Origin: Sipunculus nudus
Lineage: Eukaryota; Annelida; Sipuncula; Golfingiida; Sipunculidae
Direction: 5' to 3'
DNA: 64,000 bases
NCBI GenBank assembly: GCA_026874595.1
Contig: CM049318.1
Coordinates: 9,844,241-9,908,240, forward strand
Positions within the stretch are counted from its first letter, which is position 1, and every line of letters starts with the position of its first letter. Position numbers and translations under genes: made by a program. Of this stretch, positions 1 through 11,062 are shown one piece after another. A model generated the notes under the pieces. The model ran no database searches. It saw nothing but the letters and a program-made list of their open reading frames with translations, and was not told the DNA's origin.

Positions 1-698
1 TACTTTTAGAACAAAAAACAGGTAATTATAAATGATGAAAATATATTGATAGCTTCCTCCATGTTTGGTACCATAGTTTCAGCTGAGATCTGAAAGGCAT
101 TCAGGGTTGTGTAAAAGTATTTAATCTATACTTAAGTTGTTTATTTGCTTGGATGAATATTTTTTACAGATAGTTAATTTAATATATTTATAGTGCCTTG
201 TATAATATTTTCAAAACATGGAACATTACAAATCACATGGTACCAAACCCTAATTGGGTTTTATATGAGACTACATCAGTTGTCTCCAGGTTAGGATTCA
301 GAGAAAAACAACATTATATTGCAACACATGTATTTTACAGCTGAGAAAAAAATGGCTGAATTGAAGTGGTCCAACCTTCAAGTCAGTTTGGAATTTTATA
401 AATTTTGTATAAATAGAACCATTCCGCCTGTGATGTATAGTTTAGACAGTTGTATGTGTTTAATTTAGTCCCTCAGATTCAAATACAGGTCATCGGAAAA
501 TGTAGGTATATAATTTTAAACATTAAAAAAAGCATTGCAGTGGTGGCTATGGGAAAAATACCCATTGATTTTTCATAGTAATGAAAATATATCATTCTCA
601 GGATGCCTTAGGTTTTGTGTATCAATAATGTGTGTAATGTAATTATGTGTTAGTATGTTATTCTGGGAATCATAAATCATAAATCATAAATCATAAAT

Positions 699-749
699 AC
701 AATACAGCAGTGTTTGTAATCAGCATAAGAATTTACATGTGTTTTACTG
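699..749 (+). repeat. 51-bp direct repeat, copy 1
   Basis: Bases 699-749 are repeated without visible mismatch at 934-984, 235 bp downstream in the same orientation. The intervening sequence is not repeated. The first copy follows directly on four CATAAAT units. Perfect identity in otherwise drifting AT-rich DNA suggests a recent event, for example a local duplication or an excised or inserted short element. Confidence 0.85.
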
Positions 750-933
750 CGTGCTTAATTTTGGCCATGGGAACGTTTTCACTGAGCCCTATATTTGTAA
801 AATTGTGATAGCGTATCGTCATGGAAGACAAAATTAGCTTATCAAGGTTCATAAGAATATTGTATTAGTCAAACGATTAATGGGCTTATAGGATATTGTT
901 ATTTTCAGTTGTATATGCAAAAATACAATTAAA

Positions 934-984
934 ACAATACAGCAGTGTTTGTAATCAGCATAAGAATTTACATGTGTTTTACTG
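934..984 (+). repeat. 51-bp direct repeat, copy 2
   Basis: Second copy of the 699-749 repeat. It begins ACAATACAGCAG and ends TTTTACTG, then diverges at once (ATATTTTG here, CGTGCTTA after copy 1), so the repeat has a sharp right edge. Confidence 0.85.
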
Positions 985-3900
985 ATATTTTGTTTTGAAA
1001 AGTTTTATTTGCAAAGCCAATTTAATATTGTTTAAATGTTCCGCTGTATGTGATAATAATTGAATATTTTAATTAACTGTTTTCTATTTAACTATTTCAA
1101 TATCCTACATACATATGTTTCAGTTCTTTGAATATATCTTGCCATTCCATTTTGTCATTTTCATGTTTATTTTAGTTTCTTTATATCTAGTAGACAGGAG
1201 AAAAATAATTCTAGCAACCTTCAGGTTTTCTGTCATTCTCTCTAAATTAATATGCTGGCAGTCTTGGTCGTTTTGAAATCCTACGAGCTGAAATGCAGGG
1301 CAGGTTTTAAATTAATACAATACAAGGTTTATATTCATCGTCCAGGTAGTACCCTAATATTTACATAGGAACAGATGGCGTCGTATTTTATTTTCTAGTT
1401 TCTGGCTAGTATTGTAACTATCTACGCATGCTTGTGCTTGATAATAAGTAAATGTTATTAAAATCCCCGAGCTTGAAATAGATGATTCAAGACTCTGTTA
1501 TATGAAAACAAAATATATACTAGCTACAAAGGCCGGGTGTCTGTAACCAGGGAGAGACCACCCCCCCCCCCCCCACACACACACACACCGAGGGACATCA
1601 AACATTATTTGTACTAACGCTTTTAATATATTTCATAATTATCAAACAACTGCTCCTGCAGAAGTGGACCTAATTAACTGAAGTGACAGTGTCAGCAGTG
1701 AGCAAAGAGCGAGAGGGTATAAGATTAAACACAATGTGTAAACGTCGTTAAACAACGGCAGCTGTAAAGATAAACTACCGCGACCGACGCAGCCATCGCT
1801 CTGGACTGGCTGTTCATCGGTCGGTCACCGTGGCGGTGCTGACCGCTCTGCTCAACCATTAGTTACTGCCTGTGTTGGTGTACAATCTCCAGGCATTTGT
1901 TGTTTGTGGATTTTTTCAATTTTGTTAAAGATTATAATTTAGATAAACAAAAAATTTTGTACACGTACATCGGCATTTACATGGATCAATAATTCACTGA
2001 TGAAAACGACCATATGTTTTCCCGAGCCACAATGACACCTAAGGATCAGGCTGCATATGGAAGGTACCAACCATAGTGTGATACAAATGATGGTTGTAAA
2101 ACCATATACCATGATCGAAATAAGAACTAAAGCAATCGATGATCGATTCCTAATCGATTACACGTACCACCATATATCGGCCTTGTTTCCTTGGCAAATG
2201 TGATGGAGACAGCATAAAGGAAGGACTGCGAACAATGCGCCAACATCTTTCATTCATTATTAAACTCCGGAACACACCCCCCCCCCCCCCCATCTTGTGA
2301 CAAATGAATAAGCCCTTTCTCAGAATATCATTATTTTCATAACTCCCAGCTCATATTATCGAAATATATTTTCAGTACAAGAAAATACTTTTTTCTCAGT
2401 TTCATTACTATATTATACCTAATTTACATCGGTGTTAAACATCCAACAATACATGATGGGTTAACATGGAATTGGTGCATGAAATATCCGAATTTTATCA
2501 ACAACATGTGTGAAAACACAGCAAACGGGAAAACATGTTACTTAAGGTAGGAGGTTGCATATATTCGTAGCTAGAAAGGTCTCTTGTTGCAAAAAGCCAC
2601 ATGCAAAGCTTTGGCTTATCAGACTTGCTGCCAGATGCCCTTTTATTTATTTATTTTTTTTTTGTTCTTTTGATAGGCCCCACATATTATAAACAAGCAG
2701 CCTGTGTGCAGTGATATCCACGTTTTTAGGCCTATTTTTATAAAAGCTCCAAGGGATTACCTTTAGTTCATAAAGGCCGGAAAGGTGATTGGGCCCCTTT
2801 ATATAACTTATGTGTTTTATTTGATGGACCCGCCGCCATTGTGATATCACTGGCAATTTGCCTTTTTTTACAATTCAAGGATATACAAGGATTCACGACA
2901 GTCATCAGGTTAGTGTAATTATTTCATTGTAGTATTTGTATTCTCATCTACAGATTTCGCTCTAGTTTTATAACAATATTTAAAAAAATATATAAATTCC
3001 TGTCTTAATTGGTAGGCTTATAGTAGGAATAGTAATCGATCAATTGCATTGGACTAGCTGTTTTACAAAATGGTGTTACTTGTCTTTTATACTTTACATC
3101 TATTTTTCTCTACAAGTATTGAACACATGACGTTGAAGCACTAAAAATTACACGTGGGATCATAATAAATAAGGTAAATAATATGTAGCTTGTTATTACA
3201 AAAAGCTTTTTGCAACGCGTATACTTACCGGATCATTGCCTCCAGATTCAATCATTTTCATTTTTTTTTTTAACATGTTAGACGATCCTTCCGCTTTGTT
3301 GGTGATGCACAGAAACAGTGAGAAAATATATTGATGTTATTCCCCGCACAAGTTATATATTGAGTTCCAACAATCAAATTAACAAACACCCCACAAAATA
3401 AATGGTTCTTGCCAGATGTTGTGGTCCGCAAAAATCTGGCCACACGCTTTCAGGGACTTGCCGAGGCAGGCGGAACTGCGTGCACGCAGGCGTAGGCCCC
3501 TAATGAGTCGAGAAACGGTTGGCCGCTTTTAAAGGAACACTAATAACAAAATGTGTATTTGTGGTCAGACAGAAATGTGAAAGTTATGGCTGGGTTTGTA
3601 TACACTTCTACACAATGCTCACGGTTCAATTTTAACTTTGGTTGTAACTTTATTTCCTTTTTGTCACCTTAAATACAAAAAAAATCTTCCAGTTAGGTTT
3701 ACATCTGTGCGTATATATATAAATGCATATTCGTTTGAGATCTTTATTTAACGAAAATACCACTAATTAAGACGATTCTGCACAACGTCGTTTATCATTT
3801 AAAACGATTAACTGACACAACACTTGATCAGACAGTCGGGGCGAGCTTTTCATCCCATTCCCAAGCTGGTCGAACATTCATAAGCGAAAGCCATGGTCCA

Positions 3901-4724
3901 CACAAACACCAAAGGTCACCCACAGACGATAGGACAACAGTTCGCCTTTAAACCTGATTGATCTAAGTTTCGGAAAATTATATTCTGCGGTTATCTATTG
4001 TGGTTTCTTCATGTTTCTTTCTATCTAAAATGGATATTACAATTTTGACTAAATAAACATTTCATCTTCAGATAGGAAACTAACATGGTAGAGGAAGATA
4101 CGTATTTGAGATAGTATCATGTAATAATTTTATAACTGCCCACCAAATGTGGTTTGCCAGTTACTTTGCATCGTATACCTATGATTTTTCACAAATATTA
4201 AATTATCACATGAAAATGAATTTCAAAATACATATATCATAAATAAGAATAAAGATTAAGTTGCTAACAGTCAAATCACCATGAGGTATAACACCTCGCC
4301 ACCTGGCGGAGGTAAAAAAAAAATTAAGGACGGTCAGACCGACAAACAAACGGCACAGAAGACTCTACCAGTGTAGCGACCTCAGATGATGCCAGGTTAG
4401 ATTATTAGGTGCTGAAACCGATATCATCCTCCCACCTACGATTTTGGGTTATCCCCTAAACAATTGTATCTTTATGTTTATAAACTTATAAATATTTATT
4501 GAAATTTCTTTCTTCGGTATTGCCCTACTGTACTCTTCATATACCTTGAGCCATGCGCTTTGTTATAGGTATAGGAGTCAATCTTATGATTCATGTTTTG
4601 CGACTACTTTATTTTACAGGAACCATTTCAATTTTTAAATATTGCACCTTTCGCGTGCTTTATTCAATCAGTATAACATGTATTAAACTGTGTAAGAATT
4701 TATCATTAGGAATAAACAAGCTAG

Positions 4725-5164
4725 GGTGTAACCTGAAAGGTACGGGTGTAACCTGAAAGGTACGGGTGTAACCTGAAAGGTACGGGGGTAACCTGAAAGG
4801 TACGGGGGTAACCTGAAAGGTACGGGGGTAACCTGAAAGGTACGGGGGTAACCTGAAAGGTACGGGGGTAACCTGAAAGGTACGGGTGTAACCTGAAAGG
4901 TACGGGGGTAACCTGAAAGGTACGGGTGTAACCTGAAAGGTACGGGTGTAACCTGAAAGGTACGGGTGTAACCTGAAAGGTACGGGGGTAACCTGAAAGG
5001 TACGGGTGTAACCTGAAAGGTACGGGTGTAACCTGAAAGGTACGGGTGTAACCTGAAAGGTACGGGTGTAACCTGAAAGGTACGGGTGTAACCTGAAAGG
5101 TACGGGTGTAACCTGAAAGGTACGGGGGTAACCTGAAAGGTACGGGGGTAACCTGAAAGGTACG
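4725..5164. repeat. 20-bp minisatellite, left block
   Basis: About 22 head-to-tail copies of a 20-bp unit (core ACCTGAAAGGTACG followed by GG and T or G, then GTA). The only common variation is T versus G at one position, scattered irregularly along the array. The block stops at TACG, where the minus-strand LINE 3' tail begins, and the same repeat resumes at 7903. The two blocks are therefore one array split by an insertion. The array is open in several frames, which creates spurious ORFs. Confidence 0.97.
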
Positions 5165-7902
5165 AACAGAACAGAACAGAACAGAACAGAGTTTATTCAG
5201 GAAAAAGGCCTCAGGCCCAAAGTTCCAAACATTTCAACAATAATTCAATCAAATAATTGCATTAATAGAACATAAAGTAGCAGTCTTATTATTAATTAAT
5301 ATATAATGCAACAAACACATGTAACATGACTGCATACCTTAGTACACAATGTATCTATATTGCCATCATCAGTGAGTATGTAACACATACTTTAACCATC
5401 TATTATTCTTCGTCTCCTCAAAAAGGAATAATATACATATGCAGCAACATTCATTATCTCAATATGATTGTCTAAATTGAATAATTTAATAAAGTTTTGT
5501 TCATTTGGGTAATGTAAGTCTTGTCTAAAGTATTTTATCCTCAAATCATTATATAGAATACATTCTTGCATAAAGTGAGCTTCATCCTCAACAATATTGT
5601 ATCCATGATGTAAACAATATTTACAGATCCTCTCTTCACGAGATATATCATTTTGACGACCTATTTCTATAGCCAATTCATGATTGGAGCATCGAAGTTT
5701 AGCAAGTGCTATGCGATGTTTCTTATTAGGAATACAATATAAATACTTTTCAAGAGTTAGCATAGATTTGAAAGCACCATAATAATATAATTTACTACAC
5801 AACTCAATATCACTATGCCAGTTTTGAATAGCCATGTCTCTTATTTTAATTTCAAATTCTTTCAAAAATTTATTCGCATCTCCAACATACTGTGCCATCC
5901 AAACATATCCAAAACCAGACTCAAATAGCAATGTTCTTACTTGAGATACCCAATTTGATTTACCACTGTTGTCTAAATTCCTCAACAAACTGTACACTTG
6001 TTTCTGATACCTATGTTCTGGCATATAAAGTAATTTAACCCAAAACTTAACACAACGTAATAAACAAGTTACAAACAAAGGAAATCTGCCACAATCCCCT
6101 AATGCTGCTGCATTTGGAGTATTCTGGCCTACATTTAAAATATATTTACAAAATGTGTACTGCACTCTCTCTATAGTTTCTGATTTTTTAAAGCCCCATA
6201 ATTCGCACCCATATATTAATACTGGCACTACCATTTGATCAAAAAGATAAAAGAGATGTTTAGTACTAACATATTTACACTTTTTACTGAATTTTTTAAT
6301 CATACATACAGCTTTGTTTGCTTGCAAAGCTTGCTGTTGTTGTGTTTTTGACCAAGATAATTTTGTTGAGAAAGTAATACCAAGATATTTATAGTATGGA
6401 ACCACTTCTAACTGTTTACCATTTAAATACCATCTTTCAACTTTTCGTAAAGGACCACCTTTTCTAAAAACCATAATTTTAGTTTTATCTGTGTTAATTT
6501 TAAAACCATATTTTTCACAAAAATTGTGCAAGAGATTAATCTGTTGCTGAAGTCTACCAACAGTATCTGCACAATTAACCATATCATCTGCAAATAATAA
6601 AGTCATTACATTGGAAAGATTATCATTAACATATATCCCTTTACAATCACTTCTATGTAACATATTACAATACTCATTTATAAATAAGGAAAATAATAAT
6701 GGACTTACCATGCAACCCTGTCTGGTACCTAATGAGCATGAGAAATAATCGGTAAGACCACCGTCAGTTAATATACAAGACTGCATTTTTGAATACATTG
6801 ATTTTATAACATTTAATATTTTACCATTTATACCCTGTTTCAATAAGACATACCACAATAAATTATGTTGCACACAGTCAAAAGCTTTTGCAAAATCAAT
6901 ATATAAACAATAAAACCTTCCTTTTCTTTTAACTAAGTATTTCTGAACTAAAGCATGCAAGACATATGCTTGGTCAATGGTAGAATACCCCTTTCTATAA
7001 CCACCTTGAGACTCGGATAAAATATTCATTTCCTGCACATACTGAGAGAGCCTATTATTCAAAACTTTAGTGAATATTTTTCCTGTAACATTCAATAATG
7101 ATATCCCTCTATAATTACTAGGATCATTTAAAGGACCTTTCTTGTGTAGAGGAAATATGATTGCCTTACTCCATTCACCAGGGAATGATCCCTTATTGAA
7201 AACACTGTTAAACAAAGTATGTAATAAGGGCAAAATAATTTCTAAAAGTGACTTAATAATATCAACTTGTAGCCCATCTGGTCCAGCAGATTTACCACTT
7301 TGCATCTGATTTACTGCATGTCTTATTTCAAATACCGTTATTTCATTGTTAAGGGACCCACATACAGACCCACTGTTATAATTATTTTCCAAGTATATGT
7401 TAGCCATAAGGCAAAATTCTTCTTTAACATTGTTTTTATTTTCATTCAGCAAAGCTCTAAAGTAATTAAACCATTCGTTTGCTGGAATATGATTAACACT
7501 ATTCTCTTTCTTAAGGTACTTTTTAATACAGACCCATAAATCATTTATATTCTTAATATTTGATAAGTGTATCATTGTAGACTGTTGTTTAGACTTCTTT
7601 TTATTATCACATAGGTTTTTAAATTGTTGTCTTTTCATTTTATACATGTTCAAATCATATAAATTACCAGATCTCCTATATTCATCAAGTGCTGAAAATT
7701 TTATTAGCTTTGCTTGTGCACAATCCTCATCCCACCAATCTGGTTGTGACCACCTCTTTTTTTTCTTATACATTTTAGGAATAGTAAAGTTGTGTATCAC
7801 CCTGTTCAAGTATTCAACAGCCTTATCCACATCTTGTTGAACATAATGTTCAAAATTACATGTATGTTCATTATATAAATGATCATCTATAAGTTCATCA
7901 AT
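5165..7902 (-). mobile_element. 5'-truncated LINE inserted in minisatellite
   Basis: Non-LTR retrotransposon on the minus strand, about 2.74 kb. Its 3' end carries a short tandem tail of about five GTTCT-type units (seen on the + strand as AACAG repeats at 5165-5190), preceded by roughly 200 bp of 3' UTR. The coding frame is open right up to the 5' junction at 7902, so the copy is truncated inside the protein and has lost the endonuclease region. Both flanks are the 20-bp minisatellite. The left flank ends and the right flank begins with ACCTGAAAGGTACG, fitting a 14-bp target duplication, although tandem sequence makes that ambiguous. The absence of stops or frameshifts over more than 2.4 kb suggests recent insertion. 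Confidence 0.93.
5392..7902 (-). CDS. LINE reverse transcriptase ORF2, 5' truncated
   Basis: The ORF reads without a stop from the truncation junction at 7902 to the stop at 5392-5394, over 830 codons. The first Met/GTG-type codon near 7830 is not a real start, because the frame continues upstream. Counting from there, the RT domain covers about residues 185-470. It has NYRGISLLNVTGKIF, LYIDFAKAFDCVQH, GTRQGCMVSPLLF and the catalytic box LLFADD (about 411-416), followed by thumb motifs KTKIMVF and YKYLGI. A C-terminal zinc-knuckle-like segment lies near 735-780 (CKYC...EAHF..EC). RT copies element RNA into DNA at the nicked target. The endonuclease is absent. The motif order is that of Jockey/CR1/I-type LINEs; I do not assign a clade. 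Confidence 0.93.
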   Translation of the reverse strand: MDELIDDHLYNEHTCNFEHYVQQDVDKAVEYLNRVIHNFTIPKMYKKKKRWSQPDWWDEDCAQAKLIKFSALDEYRRSGNLYDLNMYKMKRQQFKNLCDNKKKSKQQSTMIHLSNIKNINDLWVCIKKYLKKENSVNHIPANEWFNYFRALLNENKNNVKEEFCLMANIYLENNYNSGSVCGSLNNEITVFEIRHAVNQMQSGKSAGPDGLQVDIIKSLLEIILPLLHTLFNSVFNKGSFPGEWSKAIIFPLHKKGPLNDPSNYRGISLLNVTGKIFTKVLNNRLSQYVQEMNILSESQGGYRKGYSTIDQAYVLHALVQKYLVKRKGRFYCLYIDFAKAFDCVQHNLLWYVLLKQGINGKILNVIKSMYSKMQSCILTDGGLTDYFSCSLGTRQGCMVSPLLFSLFINEYCNMLHRSDCKGIYVNDNLSNVMTLLFADDMVNCADTVGRLQQQINLLHNFCEKYGFKINTDKTKIMVFRKGGPLRKVERWYLNGKQLEVVPYYKYLGITFSTKLSWSKTQQQQALQANKAVCMIKKFSKKCKYVSTKHLFYLFDQMVVPVLIYGCELWGFKKSETIERVQYTFCKYILNVGQNTPNAAALGDCGRFPLFVTCLLRCVKFWVKLLYMPEHRYQKQVYSLLRNLDNSGKSNWVSQVRTLLFESGFGYVWMAQYVGDANKFLKEFEIKIRDMAIQNWHSDIELCSKLYYYGAFKSMLTLEKYLYCIPNKKHRIALAKLRCSNHELAIEIGRQNDISREERICKYCLHHGYNIVEDEAHFMQECILYNDLRIKYFRQDLHYPNEQNFIKLFNLDNHIEIMNVAAYVYYSFLRRRRIIDG

Positions 7903-8173
7903 ACCTGAAAGGTACGGGGGTTACCTGAAAGGTACGGGGGTAACCTGAAAGGTACGGGTGTAACCTGAAAGGTACGGGGGTAACCTGAAAGGTACGGGTG
8001 TAACCTGAAAGGTACGGGGGTAACCTGAAAGGTACGGGGGTAACCTGAAAGGTACGGGGGTAACCTGAAAGGTACGGGGGTAACCTGAAAGGTACGGGTG
8101 TAACCTGAAAGGTACGGGGGTAACCTGAAAGGTACGGAGGTAACCTGAAAGGTACGGGGGTAACCTGAAAGGG
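7903..8173. repeat. 20-bp minisatellite, right block
   Basis: About 13.5 further copies of the unit seen at 4725-5164, starting mid-unit at ACCTGAAAGG directly after the LINE 5' junction and ending in a run of G before unique sequence near 8175. A 130-codon minus-strand ORF across it is a by-product: three 20-bp units make a 20-codon period without stops. Confidence 0.96.
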
Positions 8174-8174
8174 G

Positions 8175-9355
8175 GTAGTCTGGAGTCATTACGCCCGCAC
8201 CTGCGTGACAGAGTATAATAAACGTCTGCTGGGACGTGTCTCCTATTTTATAATCCCCATCAGGTAACTTAGAATTCATTTCAATTTATTTGAAACGTTG
8301 TTTGTGATAACGCATATATCTCCGCCAGATCCTAATTAAACTTCACCGTATGCAACATCAACTCCATGATCGAATCACAGGTGAGCTCCAGAACAAAGGC
8401 GACCTCTAATATCGGTTTATTGCTCTGGCAAAGAGCCGGGATAAAAAGTGCCCTATCTCACAGCGGTTCACGACCTTTAATTTAAACGTATATTATGGTG
8501 ATTCATATTACTTCAAAAGTAAGAAAAAACTTAATTAGGGATGTGGGCTTAACCCTCAGCACAATTACATCAAACTCCGTTCATAACATTTCGAGTAAAG
8601 TTTCTAACACACAAACTAAGAAACCCAACAACGTAAAAAAATAATACGCCGCTATCTAGAGGAACTAGTGCGACATATAAAATGATATAAATATTAACGA
8701 GTCATTACATCATTCAAACATAATAAAAATTATTATTTCAAACTTAAGCATAATTTTCGCCAAAATACGATGAAATTAAGAGATAATGGCTTTTATATGC
8801 AGAGACAATTGACTAAAAGTGTAAAGGTTCCTCTCAAGAAAAAAAACACCATGAACTCTGACGAACTAATTGAAAAAAGGCCTATGAACTACAGGTTTAG
8901 ACGACTGCGTGTAATACAAACTACATATAGCCCGGAGGACAAGATATCGTTCGCTGAGCGGCAAGACCGCGTTGTCTGGAGGGTAATAAATTACACCAGA
9001 ATCACTGCATGGCACTCACCTCTTCTAGACGTCAGGCGACTTGATGTCAGGTTAACAAAGAACCACGCTTTGGCAGCCAAGCATGTTTCACCGAAATGGT
9101 ACACTGCATGGGCGGATGGACAGCCTGGTTGAACGATAGGATAACGGACAGTATAGGTTACAAAGACCATCACCTGATCGCTGCGAGGGCAGGCCCTTAC
9201 TCTGTTTTTGGATTTACATCAAAGAAGAATTAAGGAGTAATAAATAAAGGAGTACATTCAAGCAAAGTGGGAATGTGAAGTGAGTTCTAGGACTGTGACT
9301 TCTTGGATTACGAGGAAGGGTTTGAGCGTGTACACGGGAGGCGGGGACCGTCAAC
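8175..9355. other. Upstream region of the Ly6-like gene
   Basis: This probably contains the promoter and 5' UTR of the gene starting at 9356, but I see no clear TATA box or initiator. A 120-codon plus-strand ORF (8770-9132) has no recognisable domain, no splice context and shares its region with a minus-strand ORF, so I do not call it as a gene. Base composition becomes less AT-rich after about 8880. Confidence 0.4.
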
Positions 9356-9419
9356 ATGCACAAACAAATCTTACTGGTTCTCGCTCTCGCCTCGGTTTGG
9401 TCACTAGTCACAGCCCAAG
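9356..9419 (+). CDS. Ly6/uPAR-like protein, exon 1 (signal peptide)
   Basis: The exon encodes 21 residues plus one base. The start reads MHKQILLVLALASVW, a hydrophobic signal peptide ending SLVTA before QG, with an A-x-A-like cleavage context (V-T-A). It ends at a donor G|GTAAAC. The single leftover base joins exon 2 at 13015 in frame, giving Gly22. With exons 2 and 3 the product is 139 residues: signal peptide, one LU (three-finger) domain and a hydrophobic C-terminus. Such proteins are secreted or GPI-anchored ligands, receptors or channel modulators; the specific role here is unknown. Identification rests on the complete cysteine pattern across the joined exons. Confidence 0.82.
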
Positions 9420-9632
9420 GTAAACATTATTTCTAATTTAACAGATTAAAATGTTGATAGATATGCTGCCTTCTTCATTTACTCCCTCGAAAATCTAAAA
9501 CAGTTTTTATCCAGAAATAACATCCACGCCAATTGAAAAAAAGGAGATCATGGTTAGCTGTATATAATAACAATTAAATTAAAATAATCCAGTTAAGTTG
9601 TAGGCATATATAATAACAATTAAATTTAGATA

Positions 9633-9674
<42 letters not shown>

Positions 9675-9994
9675 GGATCCTCTACATAATATGGACACCT
9701 CTACAGTGTGCAGTATTTAGTGCTTTTTTGTCCCTACTTATTATTCCTGGATACATCTGTTTACTGGGAAGTTTGGCCAAGTCCGAAGGGACATTTGACG
9801 ATGCATTGACGGAACCGCATACAACTAACATTATATATTCACTAAGTTTGTTTGTAAAATTGACCGTATGTTATAAACATATTCTTTTAAATAAATAAAG
9901 ATAATACACAATAAGGGTCAGATCAGAATAGGCATCATCCAACCTCTGAAGAAAGCATTTTGTCTGCTGTATTTTTTTTTTTTTTTTTTTTTTT

Positions 9995-10100
9995 TGATAC
10001 TGAGATGCTCCAGGCAAGAACAGGTTCAAATCCTGTGTGCAACTGACTTACCCCACAGACTTACCCCAAAACTTACCCAACAGACTTACCTATTTATTTC
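9995..10100 (+). repeat. Possible tRNA-derived SINE fragment
   Basis: The segment GGTTCAAATCC near 10022 matches the tRNA/SINE B-box consensus and follows TGAGATGCTCC and a long T-run. The 3' side contains a short TTACCCC(A)ACAGAC repeat. No convincing A box is visible, so this may be a degraded fragment or a coincidence. Confidence 0.25.
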
Positions 10101-10934
10101 TATTTCATGGAGGCTTTTACTATCATGCTGCTTTGCGTTTCCTCGTGAAAGGATGTGTATTGTGAGGATGTATATGTTTTTTAAACATAAGCTTTCATCA
10201 CACATTTTTCTCTGTGATTCATTTTCTTTCTTGTCTTGCAGTCCATTGTTTCTGTTTTTAATCAATGTCCTTCTGTTATATTTATATAAAAAGATTGGAA
10301 ATTGTGTGAGAAAAGACATTTCTTTGTTTATTAATTGTTTTGATTTTTCATTATACAGGATTGTTAAATTATATTTCCAACTGAGATGAATAAAGAATTG
10401 AGCTAAAATGCACTATTCATTGGAAAATTATTAATTCAACCCAAATTGTACAAAGTGTTATTTTCGTTAATATAAATTACCTGACAAATTTATCCACACC
10501 GCCGCACAATTAAAACATAATCACGTGAATAAAAATGGCTTGTTGGTGGTATTGTAAAAAATACATGAAAGTTTTACCACAGTTTGTGTGTCGTATGATC
10601 CGTACTTTTATATTCCTGCTCCTTCTATAAGTCAGAGACGGGCTGTGGTCCTAATGGTTTCCTGTTTCGTGTTTCATGTGAAGGTTGCATGTCAAGTCTA
10701 CCAGTACTCGTCACACGTGTTAACCTGTATCAAGGTGTTGACATCACCGCCCCTCCCCCCCCCCCCCCCACACCCCCCCCCCCCCCGGCACCCCCCCCCC
10801 CCCCCCCCTGGCCTTTTTTTAATCCTGTATCTGCCCCAGTTATGACAATTGTAAAAGAAAATTGTAAAAGAAAATCAACCTAGAAATCTAGATTCTAATT
10901 CATGCAGGCCTATGCCTTTCACTTATTCGGCCCA

Positions 10935-11062
10935 TATACCAGGTTCATCCATGCATTGGTTTTTACATTTGTGAATATTCCTTGATGTCGTTCATGGATC
11001 CGGAAGATGTGCAGGACCTACACCAAAATCTAATCGATTCTTCATTTATGTTGTGAACAATC
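10935..11062 (+). repeat. Dispersed repeat, copy A
   Basis: About 125 bp that aligns colinearly with 24285-24415 in the same orientation. Shared blocks include TTCACT.A.TC.GCCCATAT, TACATTTGT.AATATTC, TGG.CC.GGA and AATCGATTCTTCATT. Both copies are followed by (CA)-rich sequence. Identity is moderate by eye, with several small differences. The family is unknown to me. Confidence 0.6.

Larger units (their letters stand above)
1..4724. other. Unannotated AT-rich region
   Basis: I see no convincing gene here. ORFs are short and lack recognisable domains. The stretch holds a C14 tract running into (CA)n at 1561-1588, a second C-run near 2276-2291, a short 7-bp tandem repeat (CATAAAT) near 671-698 and a 51-bp direct repeat listed separately. 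A less AT-rich patch at about 1740-1870 contains an imperfect inverted repeat (GACCGA...TCGGTC). It is probably intergenic or intronic, but exons too short or too diverged to recognise cannot be excluded. Confidence 0.5.

Noticed and set aside
7887-8279. 130-codon minus-strand ORF with a PPYLSGYPRTFQVTP-like repeat
   Set aside because: It is the translation of the 20-bp minisatellite; three units equal 20 codons without stops. There is no start context or unique domain.
8770-9132. 120-codon plus-strand ORF upstream of the Ly6-like gene
   Set aside because: No recognisable domain, competing minus-strand ORF over part of it, and no splice support. It may be chance in less AT-rich sequence.
10588-10883. 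Two overlapping proline-rich ORFs
   Set aside because: The proline runs come from C homopolymers inside intron 1 of the Ly6-like gene; no other coding signal.
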